Source: JBFMHD01 sp040752395 [NCBI: Candidatus Hydrogenedentota bacterium] | GTDB taxonomy: Bacteria > JBFMHD01 | Length of the DNA stretch: 16,520 bases | Direction: 5' to 3' | Assembly: GCA_040752395.1 (NCBI GenBank) | Contig: JBFMHD010000038.1 | Span: forward strand, 1-16,520 | Part shown: positions 1-6,862 of the stretch, piece after piece | Position numbering within the stretch: the stretch's first letter is position 1 | Layout of the letters: every line of letters starts with the position of its first letter | The notes under the pieces: generated by a model | The model's database searches: none | The model's input: the letters and a program-made list of their open reading frames with translations, nothing else | Told to the model about the DNA's origin: nothing | Program-made: the position numbers and the translations under genes

Positions 1-12
1 TTTTTGGGTTTT

Positions 13-50
13 TGCGCTCTACACAAAGGATGAAAAACTAAAGATGATAT
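13..50. repeat. Left copy of a 38-bp dispersed inverted repeat
   Basis: The reverse complement of this stretch matches 15797-15834 at 36 of 38 positions by eye. The preceding bases 1-12 (T-tracts around GGG) also resemble the reverse complement of the ACCCAAT-type octamers next to the right copy, so the element probably continues beyond the window edge. No terminal transposase or ORF belongs to it here. Confidence 0.85.
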
Positions 51-57
51 AAAAAGA

Positions 58-116
58 GTCGTGAGTCACAAGTCGCAAGTCGTGAGTCAAAACAGGACTC
101 AAGACTCAAGACTTTT
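58..116. repeat. Degenerate heptanucleotide repeat array with internal hairpin
   Basis: Read in sevens, 58-92 is GTCGTGA, GTCACAA, GTCGCAA, GTCGTGA, GTCAAAA. From 96 the inverted version follows as GACTCAA, GACTCAA, GACTTTT. TGAGTC at 83-88 pairs with GACTCA at 96-101 across a 7-base loop. There is no spacer/repeat structure of the CRISPR kind. It resembles the short tandemly repeated heptamers (STRR) known from filamentous cyanobacteria, but the words differ. Confidence 0.8.
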
Positions 117-120
117 CAGC

Positions 121-176
121 AGGCTTTGGGCTTTTGGGCTCCAGGGGCCGGCTGTAGTCCGTAGCCTGTAGCCCGA
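121..176. repeat. GC-rich dispersed repeat containing a shared 20-mer
   Basis: This patch is clearly more GC-rich than the neighbouring genes. Positions 147-166 (GCCGGCTGTAGTCCGTAGCC) recur exactly at 3966-3985, and with one change in inverted orientation at 15753-15772. The second half again has 7-base periodicity (TGTAGTC, CGTAGCC, TGTAGCC). Nothing resembling a gene or a clear promoter is visible in 1-219. Confidence 0.8.
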
Positions 177-219
177 ATTATTAGAGTTACAGCGTTTTTT
201 AGAGGGGTTTTATTAAGGA

Positions 220-2139
220 TTGAGAAACCAGATAGCTTTCAGATATTTTAAGAGAGGGATAGAACATTACAGAAGCAGAAAATGGAGTTATGCGATCAAT
301 GCTTTTAGAAAAGCAATTGATTTAAACCCGGCTTTTGAGGAAGCAAGAACACATTACATAAAATCTTTAATATCTTCAGGCAGACTTGAACATTCTAAAC
401 GTGAAATCAGAAAGAGCAGAGGAGTATCTTTATCTGATAATACTCTTTATATATTAATGGGTTACATAGCGGAAAAAGAGGGTAAATATGAAGAAGCATT
501 ATCTTACTGGAATTCAGCCAATTTAGAGAACGAGCCAGAGGCTATATTCCATAAAGGTGAGGTTTACATAAAGCTTGGACAATTTAACAATGCATTAATG
601 AATTTAGATTACCTGATAAAAAAATATCCTTGTAACAGCGGCATAGTTTTTTTAAGGGCTGCTGAATCATTAATATTTTTAAACAAATATTTTGAAGCTT
701 TAGGTTATCTCAGGCGAGCATTAACAACGACTCCGTTACTCCCGGATATATATTTTCGTCTAAGTCAGTGTTATTATAAAACAGTTCAATATAAAAAAGC
801 TTTATCAAGCATTAAGCAGGCTATTCTCATAGATAGGAATAATCCTGAGTATTACTATCATCTTGCCAATGTTCAGTTAGCTATTGGTCTCTCCAATGGA
901 GCAAATGTTACACTTGAGTCGCTGATAAAGAATTTTCCCAGGTATCTACCTGCTTATATTTTACTCGGGGATATCTTTCTTGAGAAAGCCCAATTAAAGG
1001 ATGCTGAACTGGTTTTCAAATCTGCCTTAAGAATAGAATTTGATAATACTGAGGTACTGTATAAACTCGGTTATGTTTATTCTGCAAAAGGTGACTGGGA
1101 GAAAAGTCTTTCTATGTGGGAGAAGTTAAGGTATCTCAAGCCTAATTTTGCTGAACCATATTTTCATCTTGGGAACCTTTATTCATTAAAAGGTGATACA
1201 GAAGATGCTATAACTCATTATGAAATATTTCTTGAGCTTGGTGAAAATCATCCAGATAGAGAAGAGACTTTTATAAGTTTAGGATATTTATATCTTGAGG
1301 AAGGTATGATAGCTGATCTGGACAATCTTCTCACACGGGCAATCGAGGAATTTAAGGATTCCATAACACTCAGATTGATGAGAGCTCAAATGTTTAATTA
1401 CATTGATGAGCCAGAAGCAGCTGAAAAAGTTCTAAAAGATATCCTGAATGATTTTCCGAACGATTCAGAGGTTTTATACGAGATCGGGTTATGCTATATA
1501 AAACAGGAGAAGTACGAGGATTGTATAGAGGTATGGAAAAAAGCTTTAGCATCTGATAAAGAGAACTTCTTTTTATCGAACGAGATTGCGGAGTTGCTTC
1601 TTAGAACCTCCAAACTTGAAGAAGCTGTGAAATATTTTAATAAATCGCTACTCGTCTCGCCAAATGACACTATGGCTCTCTCCGGACTCGCTATTATTTA
1701 TATGGCAAAAGGTGAGTATGAGAAATCACGACGATACTGGGAACATATACTTTCTATCGAACCGACGTCAGTCACGGCTTTTATTGCTCTTATTGAAATT
1801 TTCGTACTTTCGGGTAAGATAGATTCTGCTTTTTTGAAATTAAAAGTTTTTGAAGAAAAATATCCTGATCATACATATATGTTTTTCTTAAAAGGGTTGA
1901 TGTCACTTGTTATTGGTAGACCGACCGAGTCTTTAAAGTTGTGGCGGTGTGCGTGGGGCAAAAGTAAAAATATTTTCAAGGAAAACTCCGCGTTTTTAAA
2001 AAGTTTATTATCTAAATGGGATATGACTGATTTTCTGCTACTTCTTCGTAACTGCCCATTTGAAAAACAGTTTAAAAAAGATGTTCAGAGAGTATTTATT
2101 GATAATCTTGAACTGCCATTATTTGAAGGAAAAGAATGA
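220..2139 (+). CDS. Tetratricopeptide-repeat (TPR) protein, all-TPR solenoid
   Basis: The 639-residue product is almost wholly TPR units of about 34 residues, roughly 16 of them. Clear units lie near residues 4-37 (YFKRGIEHY..WSYAINAFRKAIDLNP), 75-108, 176-208, 243-276, 277-310, 414-447 and 482-515. No catalytic domain, signal peptide or membrane segment is visible, so a cytoplasmic scaffold or chaperone-like role is likely, but partners are unknown. The start is a TTG just after an in-frame TAA at 214-216. AGAGGGG at 201-207 is a possible, rather distant, ribosome site, and the next in-frame ATG is about 80 residues in and would remove two TPRs. The stop overlaps the start of the next gene (ATGA), which indicates translational coupling with the lipoprotein downstream. 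Confidence 0.85.
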   Translation: MRNQIAFRYFKRGIEHYRSRKWSYAINAFRKAIDLNPAFEEARTHYIKSLISSGRLEHSKREIRKSRGVSLSDNTLYILMGYIAEKEGKYEEALSYWNSANLENEPEAIFHKGEVYIKLGQFNNALMNLDYLIKKYPCNSGIVFLRAAESLIFLNKYFEALGYLRRALTTTPLLPDIYFRLSQCYYKTVQYKKALSSIKQAILIDRNNPEYYYHLANVQLAIGLSNGANVTLESLIKNFPRYLPAYILLGDIFLEKAQLKDAELVFKSALRIEFDNTEVLYKLGYVYSAKGDWEKSLSMWEKLRYLKPNFAEPYFHLGNLYSLKGDTEDAITHYEIFLELGENHPDREETFISLGYLYLEEGMIADLDNLLTRAIEEFKDSITLRLMRAQMFNYIDEPEAAEKVLKDILNDFPNDSEVLYEIGLCYIKQEKYEDCIEVWKKALASDKENFFLSNEIAELLLRTSKLEEAVKYFNKSLLVSPNDTMALSGLAIIYMAKGEYEKSRRYWEHILSIEPTSVTAFIALIEIFVLSGKIDSAFLKLKVFEEKYPDHTYMFFLKGLMSLVIGRPTESLKLWRCAWGKSKNIFKENSAFLKSLLSKWDMTDFLLLLRNCPFEKQFKKDVQRVFIDNLELPLFEGKE

Positions 2140-2870
2140 AAAAATATTTAATTTATTTATTAATATTATCATCCTGCATCTCTTTATCGTGTAAAAATAA
2201 TATTATAAAAAAAGAATATACCCCTGCTTTTACCAAATATTCGGTTGATAATACTATCTCAGATGATTCAGCAATGGAGAGTTTAATAGCGCCTTATAGA
2301 GATGATTTAAAAAAAAGAGTTGGGATTGTTATAGGTTATAGTGACACTATTCTTACAGGAGCTCGACCAGAAGGAGCACTTGGTAATTTTGTCTGTGATG
2401 TTATAAAAGATTATGCTGATAGGAACGCAGGTGGCGCTGATATCTGTTTAATGAATAACGGCGGTCTTCGTAGAGACATACCGCTCGGCGAGATAACGAT
2501 AGGTACAATCTACGAACTTATGCCGTTTGATAATGAACTTGTTATCTGTTTTATGGATGATAAGATTGTTAGAGAATTCGCAGACGAGTTAATAAAAGTA
2601 TTCGGTGAACCGGTAGCTGGTATACAAGTATTATCTGAAAATAATATTATAAAAGTGATAAAAGTAGCTGGTAAAGATTTAGAGGATGGTAAGCTCTATC
2701 GTATCGCAACATCAGATTATCTCGCGTATTACGGTGGCGATTTTCCCTCTCTGCGTAAATCAAAAGAGATTAAAAGAACCGGAAAATTTATTAGAGATAT
2801 TCTTATCGAATATTTTAAAGACAGTGGAAAAGTATATTCTATCATAGAAGGCAGAATAGTTATTAAATAA
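2136..2870 (+). CDS. Lipoprotein with stand-alone 5'-nucleotidase C-terminal domain
   Basis: The 244-residue product starts with a lipoprotein-type signal: a basic start, a hydrophobic run and candidate acylated cysteines at 14 (LSSC) and 19 (SLSC). The rest matches the C-terminal substrate-binding domain of UshA-type 5'-nucleotidases (5_nucleotid_C). The diagnostic block NNGGLRRDIPLGEIT is at 107-121, PFDNELV at 130-136 and YYGGDF at 198-203. In UshA-like enzymes these regions hold the nucleotide, with aromatic residues stacking on the base. The N-terminal calcineurin-like metallophosphatase domain that carries the catalytic metals is absent, and no separate gene for it is in the window. On its own the protein may bind nucleotides or work with an enzyme encoded elsewhere. 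GAAGGA sits 5 bases before the ATG, which overlaps the TPR gene stop. Confidence 0.85.
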   Translation: MKKYLIYLLILSSCISLSCKNNIIKKEYTPAFTKYSVDNTISDDSAMESLIAPYRDDLKKRVGIVIGYSDTILTGARPEGALGNFVCDVIKDYADRNAGGADICLMNNGGLRRDIPLGEITIGTIYELMPFDNELVICFMDDKIVREFADELIKVFGEPVAGIQVLSENNIIKVIKVAGKDLEDGKLYRIATSDYLAYYGGDFPSLRKSKEIKRTGKFIRDILIEYFKDSGKVYSIIEGRIVIK

Positions 2871-2904
2871 CTAGAAAGAGGTCTCTTTTAAAACCCTGAT
2901 TATC

Positions 2905-2937
2905 GCATCTAAAGATGCTTACTACATTTTTATTTTT
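2905..2937 (+). terminator. Possible weak terminator after the TPR/lipoprotein pair
   Basis: GCATC (2905-2909), loop TAAA and GATGC (2914-2918) form a perfect 5-bp stem. It is followed after about 8 bases by a T-rich tract (ATTTTTATTTTTT). The stem is short and the T-run is displaced, so function as an intrinsic terminator is uncertain. Confidence 0.3.
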
Positions 2938-2973
2938 TGTAATTTCAATAATAATAATATATTAAAGTAGTGA

Positions 2974-3010
2974 GGGTCTAAAGACCCGTTCTTTAGACTT
3001 TAGACTAAAG
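2974..3010. repeat. Nested palindromes with TCTAAAGA core and heptamers before glyQ
   Basis: GGGTC-TAAA-GACCC occupies 2974-2987. GTCTAAAG (2976-2983) also pairs perfectly with CTTTAGAC (2991-2998) over a 7-base loop. CTTTAGA is then tandemly repeated at 2991-3004 and followed by CTAAAG. The hairpin at 2905-2918 uses the same TCTAAAGA core. This may be a repeat element or a competing-hairpin leader for glyQ. No T-box consensus is present. Confidence 0.6.
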
Positions 3011-3049
3011 GATTTGAATATTATTTATTGAAAAGATATTTTACAAAGC

Positions 3050-3076
3050 TTGACAAAATAGATTTAGAAATAAAAA
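3050..3076 (+). promoter_or_regulatory. Candidate glyQ promoter
   Basis: A perfect -35 hexamer TTGACA (3050-3055) is followed by TAAAAA (3071-3076) at a 15-base spacing, which is shorter than ideal. Transcription would begin near 3083, only a few bases before the ATG at 3088. That fits the lack of a ribosome-binding site there and would make the message nearly leaderless. The -10 is weak, so this is tentative. Confidence 0.35.
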
Positions 3077-3087
3077 CTACAAAACCT

Positions 3088-3933
3088 ATGAATTTTCAGG
3101 ATGTTATCTTAAATCTACAGAATTACTGGGATAAGAGAGGTTGTCTTATAGCACAGCCATATGATATTGAGAAAGGAGCAGGAACTTTCAGCCCGCATAC
3201 TTTTCTTCGTGTATTAGGACCAAAGCCGTGGAAAGTAGCATATGTAGAACCCTCGCGAAGGCCGACTGATGGCAGATATGGTGAAAACCCGAATCGGCTC
3301 CAGCATTATTATCAATTCCAGGTTATATTAAAACCCGCGCCAGCTAATATACAGGATATCTATTTAAAAAGCATTGAGGAGCTTGGCATAGATTTACAAA
3401 AACATGATATCCGGTTTATTGAGGATGACTGGGAATCACCTACATTAGGTGCCTGGGGATTGGGATGGGAGGTCTGGCTTGATGGTATGGAGATAACGCA
3501 GTTCACGTATTTCCAGCAAGTAGGTGGTATAGACCTTAAACCTGTTTCAGTAGAATTAACCTATGGTATTGAACGTATAGCGATGTATTTACAGAACAAA
3601 GAGAGTGTTTTTGATATATTGTGGAATAATGAGGTAAGGTATGGTGATGTTCATCATATAACCGAGCGCGAGTTTTCGAGATATAATTTTGAGCTTTCTA
3701 ATATAGAGAAACTTTTTGAGTCTTTTTTGTTTTATGAAAAAGAGAATGAGAGATTAATAAAAGAGGGGCTTGTTTATCCAGCGTACGATTTTTGTTTAAA
3801 AGCCTCGCATACATTTAATCTTCTTGATGCGCGCGGCGCTATAAGTGTTTCAGAGCGACAGAGTTATATAGCTCGTGTAAGAAGGCTGGCTTCTGCTTGC
3901 GCAAAACTTTACTGCGAGCAGCAAGCCGGGTAA
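3088..3933 (+). CDS. glyQ: Glycyl-tRNA synthetase alpha subunit (GlyQ)
   Basis: This is the class II catalytic subunit of the alpha2beta2 glycyl-tRNA synthetase, which charges tRNA-Gly together with GlyS. The family signature is intact: [16 protein letters not shown] at 30-45, [19 protein letters not shown] at 54-72, [18 protein letters not shown] at 113-130, [11 protein letters not shown] at 137-147 and [11 protein letters not shown] at 157-167. I chose the ATG at 3088 because bacterial GlyQ proteins begin close to the (F/L)Q..IL.LQ..W segment. The reading frame is open 20 codons further up to a TTG at 3028 that adds a non-conserved basic tail. The 281-residue product is slightly shorter than usual: the typical C-terminal tail after the YIARVRRLA helix is trimmed, and intergenic repeats start 5 bases past the stop. 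glyS follows on the same strand. Confidence 0.96.
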   Translation: MNFQDVILNLQNYWDKRGCLIAQPYDIEKGAGTFSPHTFLRVLGPKPWKVAYVEPSRRPTDGRYGENPNRLQHYYQFQVILKPAPANIQDIYLKSIEELGIDLQKHDIRFIEDDWESPTLGAWGLGWEVWLDGMEITQFTYFQQVGGIDLKPVSVELTYGIERIAMYLQNKESVFDILWNNEVRYGDVHHITEREFSRYNFELSNIEKLFESFLFYEKENERLIKEGLVYPAYDFCLKASHTFNLLDARGAISVSERQSYIARVRRLASACAKLYCEQQAG

Positions 3934-3937
3934 GGTT

Positions 3938-4001
3938 GGCTTCAGGCTCCAGGCTCCAGGCTTCAGCCGGCTGTAGTCCGTAGCCCAGAGTCTGAAGCCT
4001 G
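3938..4001. repeat. Heptamer/20-mer repeat filling the glyQ-glyS spacer
   Basis: GGCTTCA, GGCTCCA, GGCTCCA, GGCTTCA form four contiguous heptamers at 3938-3965. The shared 20-mer follows at 3966-3985, and then GAGTCTGAAGCC (3988-3999), which is repeated at 15782-15793. CAGCCGGCTG at 3964-3973 is a perfect 10-bp palindrome, also present at 15765-15774. GGCTTCA at 3959-3965 can pair with TGAAGCC at 3993-3999. Confidence 0.85.
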
Positions 4002-4037
4002 ACTATAAAGAAATAGGACTTTTCATCGGGGATATCT

Positions 4038-6119
4038 ATGGCTACACACGATTTATTATTTGAACTCGGTGCTGAGGAGATACCTGCAAGGTTTCTGGTA
4101 AACAGAGAAGAAGAATTCAAAAATATTTTGATAAATCTTTGCAGAGAATTTTATTTCGATTATAGCAATATAGATATTTTCCTGACACCGCGAAGAATAT
4201 CATTTATTATAAAAGAACTTCATGAGAGACAGAGGAAAGAGGAGGTTGAGAAAAAGGGGCCACCGGCTTCATCGGGTCTTGATAAAAATAATAAACCTAC
4301 AAAATCAGCGATCGCGTTTGCTAAATCGAATAATAGAAATCCTGATGAAATCTACATTAAAGACACTGACAAAGGTAAATATATTTTTATAAAAGTAGAT
4401 GTCGGTGGTGGGTTGATAAAAGATGTTTTAGCTGATTTTTTTAAAAAATGGATTTTAGCATTAGAGTTCCCTAAAAAAATGAGATGGGAGGATAGTGATT
4501 TTGAGTTTGCAAGACCGATACGCTGGATTGTAGCAATGTATGCCAGCGAAATAATCACTTTTGAGATAAGTAGAGTTAAAGCCTCAAATATAACCATGGG
4601 GCCGCGTTATTATGGTAAGAAATCTTTTGAAATAACTGATGCAGCTTTATATGAGCTTATCCTTGAAGATAACGGAATAATAGTATCACATATAAAAAGA
4701 CGAAAAAAAATTAGAGAATTAATTGAGGGTATATGTAATAAGAAGGGAAATAAATTTGTTGAAGACAACGAACTGATAGACGAGATAAACTTTCTTGTAG
4801 AGAACCCTGTTATTATACTTTGTGATATAAGCGAGGAATTCATGGATTTACCAGAAGAAGTATTGATTGTTGCAATGAAACATCACCAGCGATTTATACC
4901 GCTATGCAATCACGATAATACGATATCTAAATATTTTATCGTATTTTCAAATACACTACAGGATACTGAAGGATATATCAAGAGAGGAAATGAGAGGGTA
5001 TTAAAAGCGAGATTAAATGATGCAAAATTTTTCTATACAGAAGATATTAAAAAGAAACTGATTGATTACCGTGACGGTTTAAAAAATATGGTTTTTCTTA
5101 CCACAAGGGGAAGCCTGTATGATAAAGAAGAAAGAATAAAGAAAATAGCAATGGAGATACAAAAGATGATAAATTATCACTCTCCACAAAAAATACAAAG
5201 AGCCTCCTATCTTTGCAAGAATGATCTAATCACTCATATGGTTTTTGAATTTCCAGAATTACAGGGCGTTATGGGAACTATTTATGCAAGAAAATCAGGA
5301 GAAGATGATGAGGTTGCTATCTCTATAAAAGAGCATTATTTACCAAGACAGACCGATGACAGGATACCAGAATCATTGCTTGGTAAAATTATATCAATAG
5401 CTGATAAAATTGATACTATAATCTGTGCATTCTCATCTAATAATATCCCAACCGGTGCAGGTGACCCCATCGGTGTCAGGCGTGCTATGATAGGGATTAT
5501 AAGGATACTTGATGAAGGTAATTTAAGTATCCCTATAAAAGAGCTCTTTAAAAAATCAGTAAGCATAGTAAGAGAAAATTTCAATTTCAATGAAGAGGAG
5601 GTACTCAGTCAGATATCGCAATTCTTTATTGAAAGAATAAGGACATACTGGTCAGACAGGATAGGGTTGCCGGTAGATGTAGTCTCAGCCGGGGTCGAAC
5701 TTGAGTTTGATTATTTAAATGACCTGCATAATCGGATAGCTGCGATAAAAAGGTTCAGGGACGTAGGCGATTTCTTAAGTATAGCCATATCATTCAAGCG
5801 GGTTATTAATATACAGCGAGGGATAGAAGACATAACAGGCAAAGTGGACGAGAGTTTATTTATTGAAGAGACAGAGAAGATTTTATACAACGAGACATTG
5901 AAATTGAAAGAGGTCTCTCAGCGATTAATGAAAAATAAAAATTATTATGATTTACTTATAGAGATATCGAAGATAAAGCCGGTAGTCGATAAATTTTTTG
6001 ATGATGTACTTGTTATGACTGATGATATAAAATTACAGAAAAACAGACTCAATCTCCTTTATAAATTAGCATCTATATTTTTAAGTATAATCGACTTCTC
6101 AAAGATACAGACTGATTAA
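4038..6119 (+). CDS. glyS: Glycyl-tRNA synthetase beta subunit (GlyS)
   Basis: The 693-residue product has the usual length for the beta subunit of the heterotetrameric glycyl-tRNA synthetase, which contributes tRNA binding. Recognisable blocks are the N-terminal LLFELGAEEIPAR (6-18), LTPRR (49-53), the KKMRWEDSDFEFARPIRW stretch (146-163) and MKHHQRF (280-286). Further on are an HD-like segment around IADKIDTI and the GAGDPIGVRRAMIGIIRIL block. A helical C-terminal region follows, which in this family includes the DALR-type anticodon-binding domain. CGGGGA lies 5 bases before the ATG. The gene is separated from glyQ by 104 bases of repeats but probably shares its transcript. No frameshift or truncation is visible. 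Confidence 0.96.
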   Translation: MATHDLLFELGAEEIPARFLVNREEEFKNILINLCREFYFDYSNIDIFLTPRRISFIIKELHERQRKEEVEKKGPPASSGLDKNNKPTKSAIAFAKSNNRNPDEIYIKDTDKGKYIFIKVDVGGGLIKDVLADFFKKWILALEFPKKMRWEDSDFEFARPIRWIVAMYASEIITFEISRVKASNITMGPRYYGKKSFEITDAALYELILEDNGIIVSHIKRRKKIRELIEGICNKKGNKFVEDNELIDEINFLVENPVIILCDISEEFMDLPEEVLIVAMKHHQRFIPLCNHDNTISKYFIVFSNTLQDTEGYIKRGNERVLKARLNDAKFFYTEDIKKKLIDYRDGLKNMVFLTTRGSLYDKEERIKKIAMEIQKMINYHSPQKIQRASYLCKNDLITHMVFEFPELQGVMGTIYARKSGEDDEVAISIKEHYLPRQTDDRIPESLLGKIISIADKIDTIICAFSSNNIPTGAGDPIGVRRAMIGIIRILDEGNLSIPIKELFKKSVSIVRENFNFNEEEVLSQISQFFIERIRTYWSDRIGLPVDVVSAGVELEFDYLNDLHNRIAAIKRFRDVGDFLSIAISFKRVINIQRGIEDITGKVDESLFIEETEKILYNETLKLKEVSQRLMKNKNYYDLLIEISKIKPVVDKFFDDVLVMTDDIKLQKNRLNLLYKLASIFLSIIDFSKIQTD

Positions 6120-6161
6120 TTTCCATCACATCTCTTTTAAACCCTATTTTGCTCATGGGTT

Positions 6162-6240
6162 ACAAAGTGACAAAGGTACAGAGGCACATAGCCACAGAGG
6201 GATATAAAAAGCCTCAAAAAACTTTGTGCCTTTGTGCCTG
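6162..6240. repeat. Short-word repeats (ACAAAG/TTTGTGCC family) after glyS
   Basis: ACAAAGTGACAAAGGTACAG and GAGGCACATAGCCACAGAGG are followed by an opposite-strand version, TTTGTGCC TTTGTGCC TG, at 6223-6240. AGGCAC (6182-6187) can pair with GTGCCT (6234-6239). This may help end the glyS transcript, but it lacks a U-tract of the intrinsic type. It is another intergenic array with words different from those around positions 60 and 3940. Confidence 0.6.
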
Positions 6241-6251
6241 TCAATTATTTT

Positions 6252-6280
6252 TTGACAATTTTGCTAAAAATAAGTATAAA
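6252..6280 (+). promoter_or_regulatory. Sigma-70-type promoter upstream of the aspartic protease gene
   Basis: TTGACA (6252-6257), a 17-base spacer and TATAAA (6275-6280) form a near-consensus housekeeping promoter. The -35 is also the right arm of the hairpin TGTCAA/TTGACA (6239-6257). Initiation near 6287 would leave an untranslated leader of about 95 bases before 6382, in which no known riboswitch was recognised. Confidence 0.65.
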
Positions 6281-6381
6281 CATTTATTTATCCTTTAGCA
6301 CAATGCCTGACCAATCGTTAAAGCTGACCACCGTCCAAGCATGATTGTCGATGATATTAGATATTTTAGCATGGGGTCAAA

Positions 6382-6756
6382 ATGAGGATTGTAAAAGAGA
6401 TAGAGATTGAAGGTAAAAAAGCTATAGCGCTATTTGACACTGGTTCTATGCATACCTATGTCGTGAGTCAGCTATTAGAAGGTGTTGCTATCCGTTGCCT
6501 ATCAGAGACTTACAAAGTAGCATTAGGTGGAAGGATAGTTGAGGTAAAAGAGTATTGTGCAATTGAAGGCAGGATTGAAGGCCTTGTATTTCACACCGAG
6601 GCAATCCCTATTGATGAACTGGGGAGAGTGGATGGAAAAAAGATTGATATTCTTATTGGTGCTTTAACTATGGAAGAGTGGGAGATAATTCCAAACCCTA
6701 AGGACGCAACATTAGATTTGTCAGGATTAAAGAGAAGAGAGTTTACTGAATTTTAA
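6382..6756 (+). CDS. Small retropepsin-like (clan AA) aspartic protease domain protein
   Basis: The 124-residue product has the hallmark of single-domain retroviral-type aspartic proteases. The catalytic motif DTGS is at 19-22 in the context IALFDTGSMHTYV. A hydrophobic flap-like stretch follows, and then the second family block IDILIGALTMEEWEIIPN (88-105) and a closing LDLSG (111-115). Enzymes of this fold act as homodimers, each chain giving one Asp. No signal peptide or membrane segment is seen, so it is presumably cytosolic, and the substrate is unknown. GGGG at 6373-6376 lies 5 bases before the ATG, and an in-frame TAG lies upstream at 6367-6369, so the start is secure. It stands alone between two promoter-like sites. 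Clan AA membership is fairly sure; proteolytic activity is not proven. Confidence 0.8.
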   Translation: MRIVKEIEIEGKKAIALFDTGSMHTYVVSQLLEGVAIRCLSETYKVALGGRIVEVKEYCAIEGRIEGLVFHTEAIPIDELGRVDGKKIDILIGALTMEEWEIIPNPKDATLDLSGLKRREFTEF

Positions 6757-6774
6757 AAGTATTATTTCTTTTAT

Positions 6775-6803
6775 TTGACATTTTTTTTATAGTATTTTAA
6801 ATT
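6775..6803 (+). promoter_or_regulatory. Promoter of the giant surface protein gene
   Basis: A perfect TTGACA (6775-6780) is followed at 16-17 bases by TTAAAT/TAAATT (6797-6803). Expected initiation near 6810 lies downstream of an ATG at 6806, which argues that this ATG is not the start codon and that the ATG at 6863 is used. Confidence 0.55.
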
Positions 6804-6820
6804 AAATGACGATTTATTAT

Positions 6821-6850
6821 AAGAAAGATAACGAAAGAAGCAAGAAGCAA
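6821..6850. repeat. 30-bp repeat copy in the leader of the giant gene
   Basis: This stretch (AAGAAAGATAACGAAAG.. then AAGCAAGAAGCAA) matches 15657-15686 at 29 of 30 positions, in the same orientation. It lies between the inferred transcription start and the SD sequence GAGGAG (6853-6858), so it would be transcribed as 5' untranslated RNA. Confidence 0.85.
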
Positions 6851-6862
6851 ACGAGGAGATTA

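Noticed and set aside
58-116. CRISPR array
   Set aside because: The period is 7 bases with no unique spacers, and no cas genes are present.
2871-3087. T-box riboswitch before glyQ
   Set aside because: The characteristic T-box sequence and a specifier stem-loop are not recognisable. Only short palindromes are present.
3839-4120. Minus-strand ORF across the glyQ-glyS spacer
   Set aside because: It reads through the end of glyQ, the repeat array and the start of glyS in antisense. Its composition comes from the repeats.
6303-6344. 13-residue ORF upstream of the aspartic protease (possible leader peptide or antitoxin remnant)
   Set aside because: It is very short, with no ribosome site and no recognisable motif, and can be chance.
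6806-6862. N-terminal extension of the giant protein starting at 6806
   Set aside because: It would translate the dispersed repeat, place charged residues before a good signal peptide, and start at or before the inferred transcription start. The ATG at 6863 has GAGGAG.
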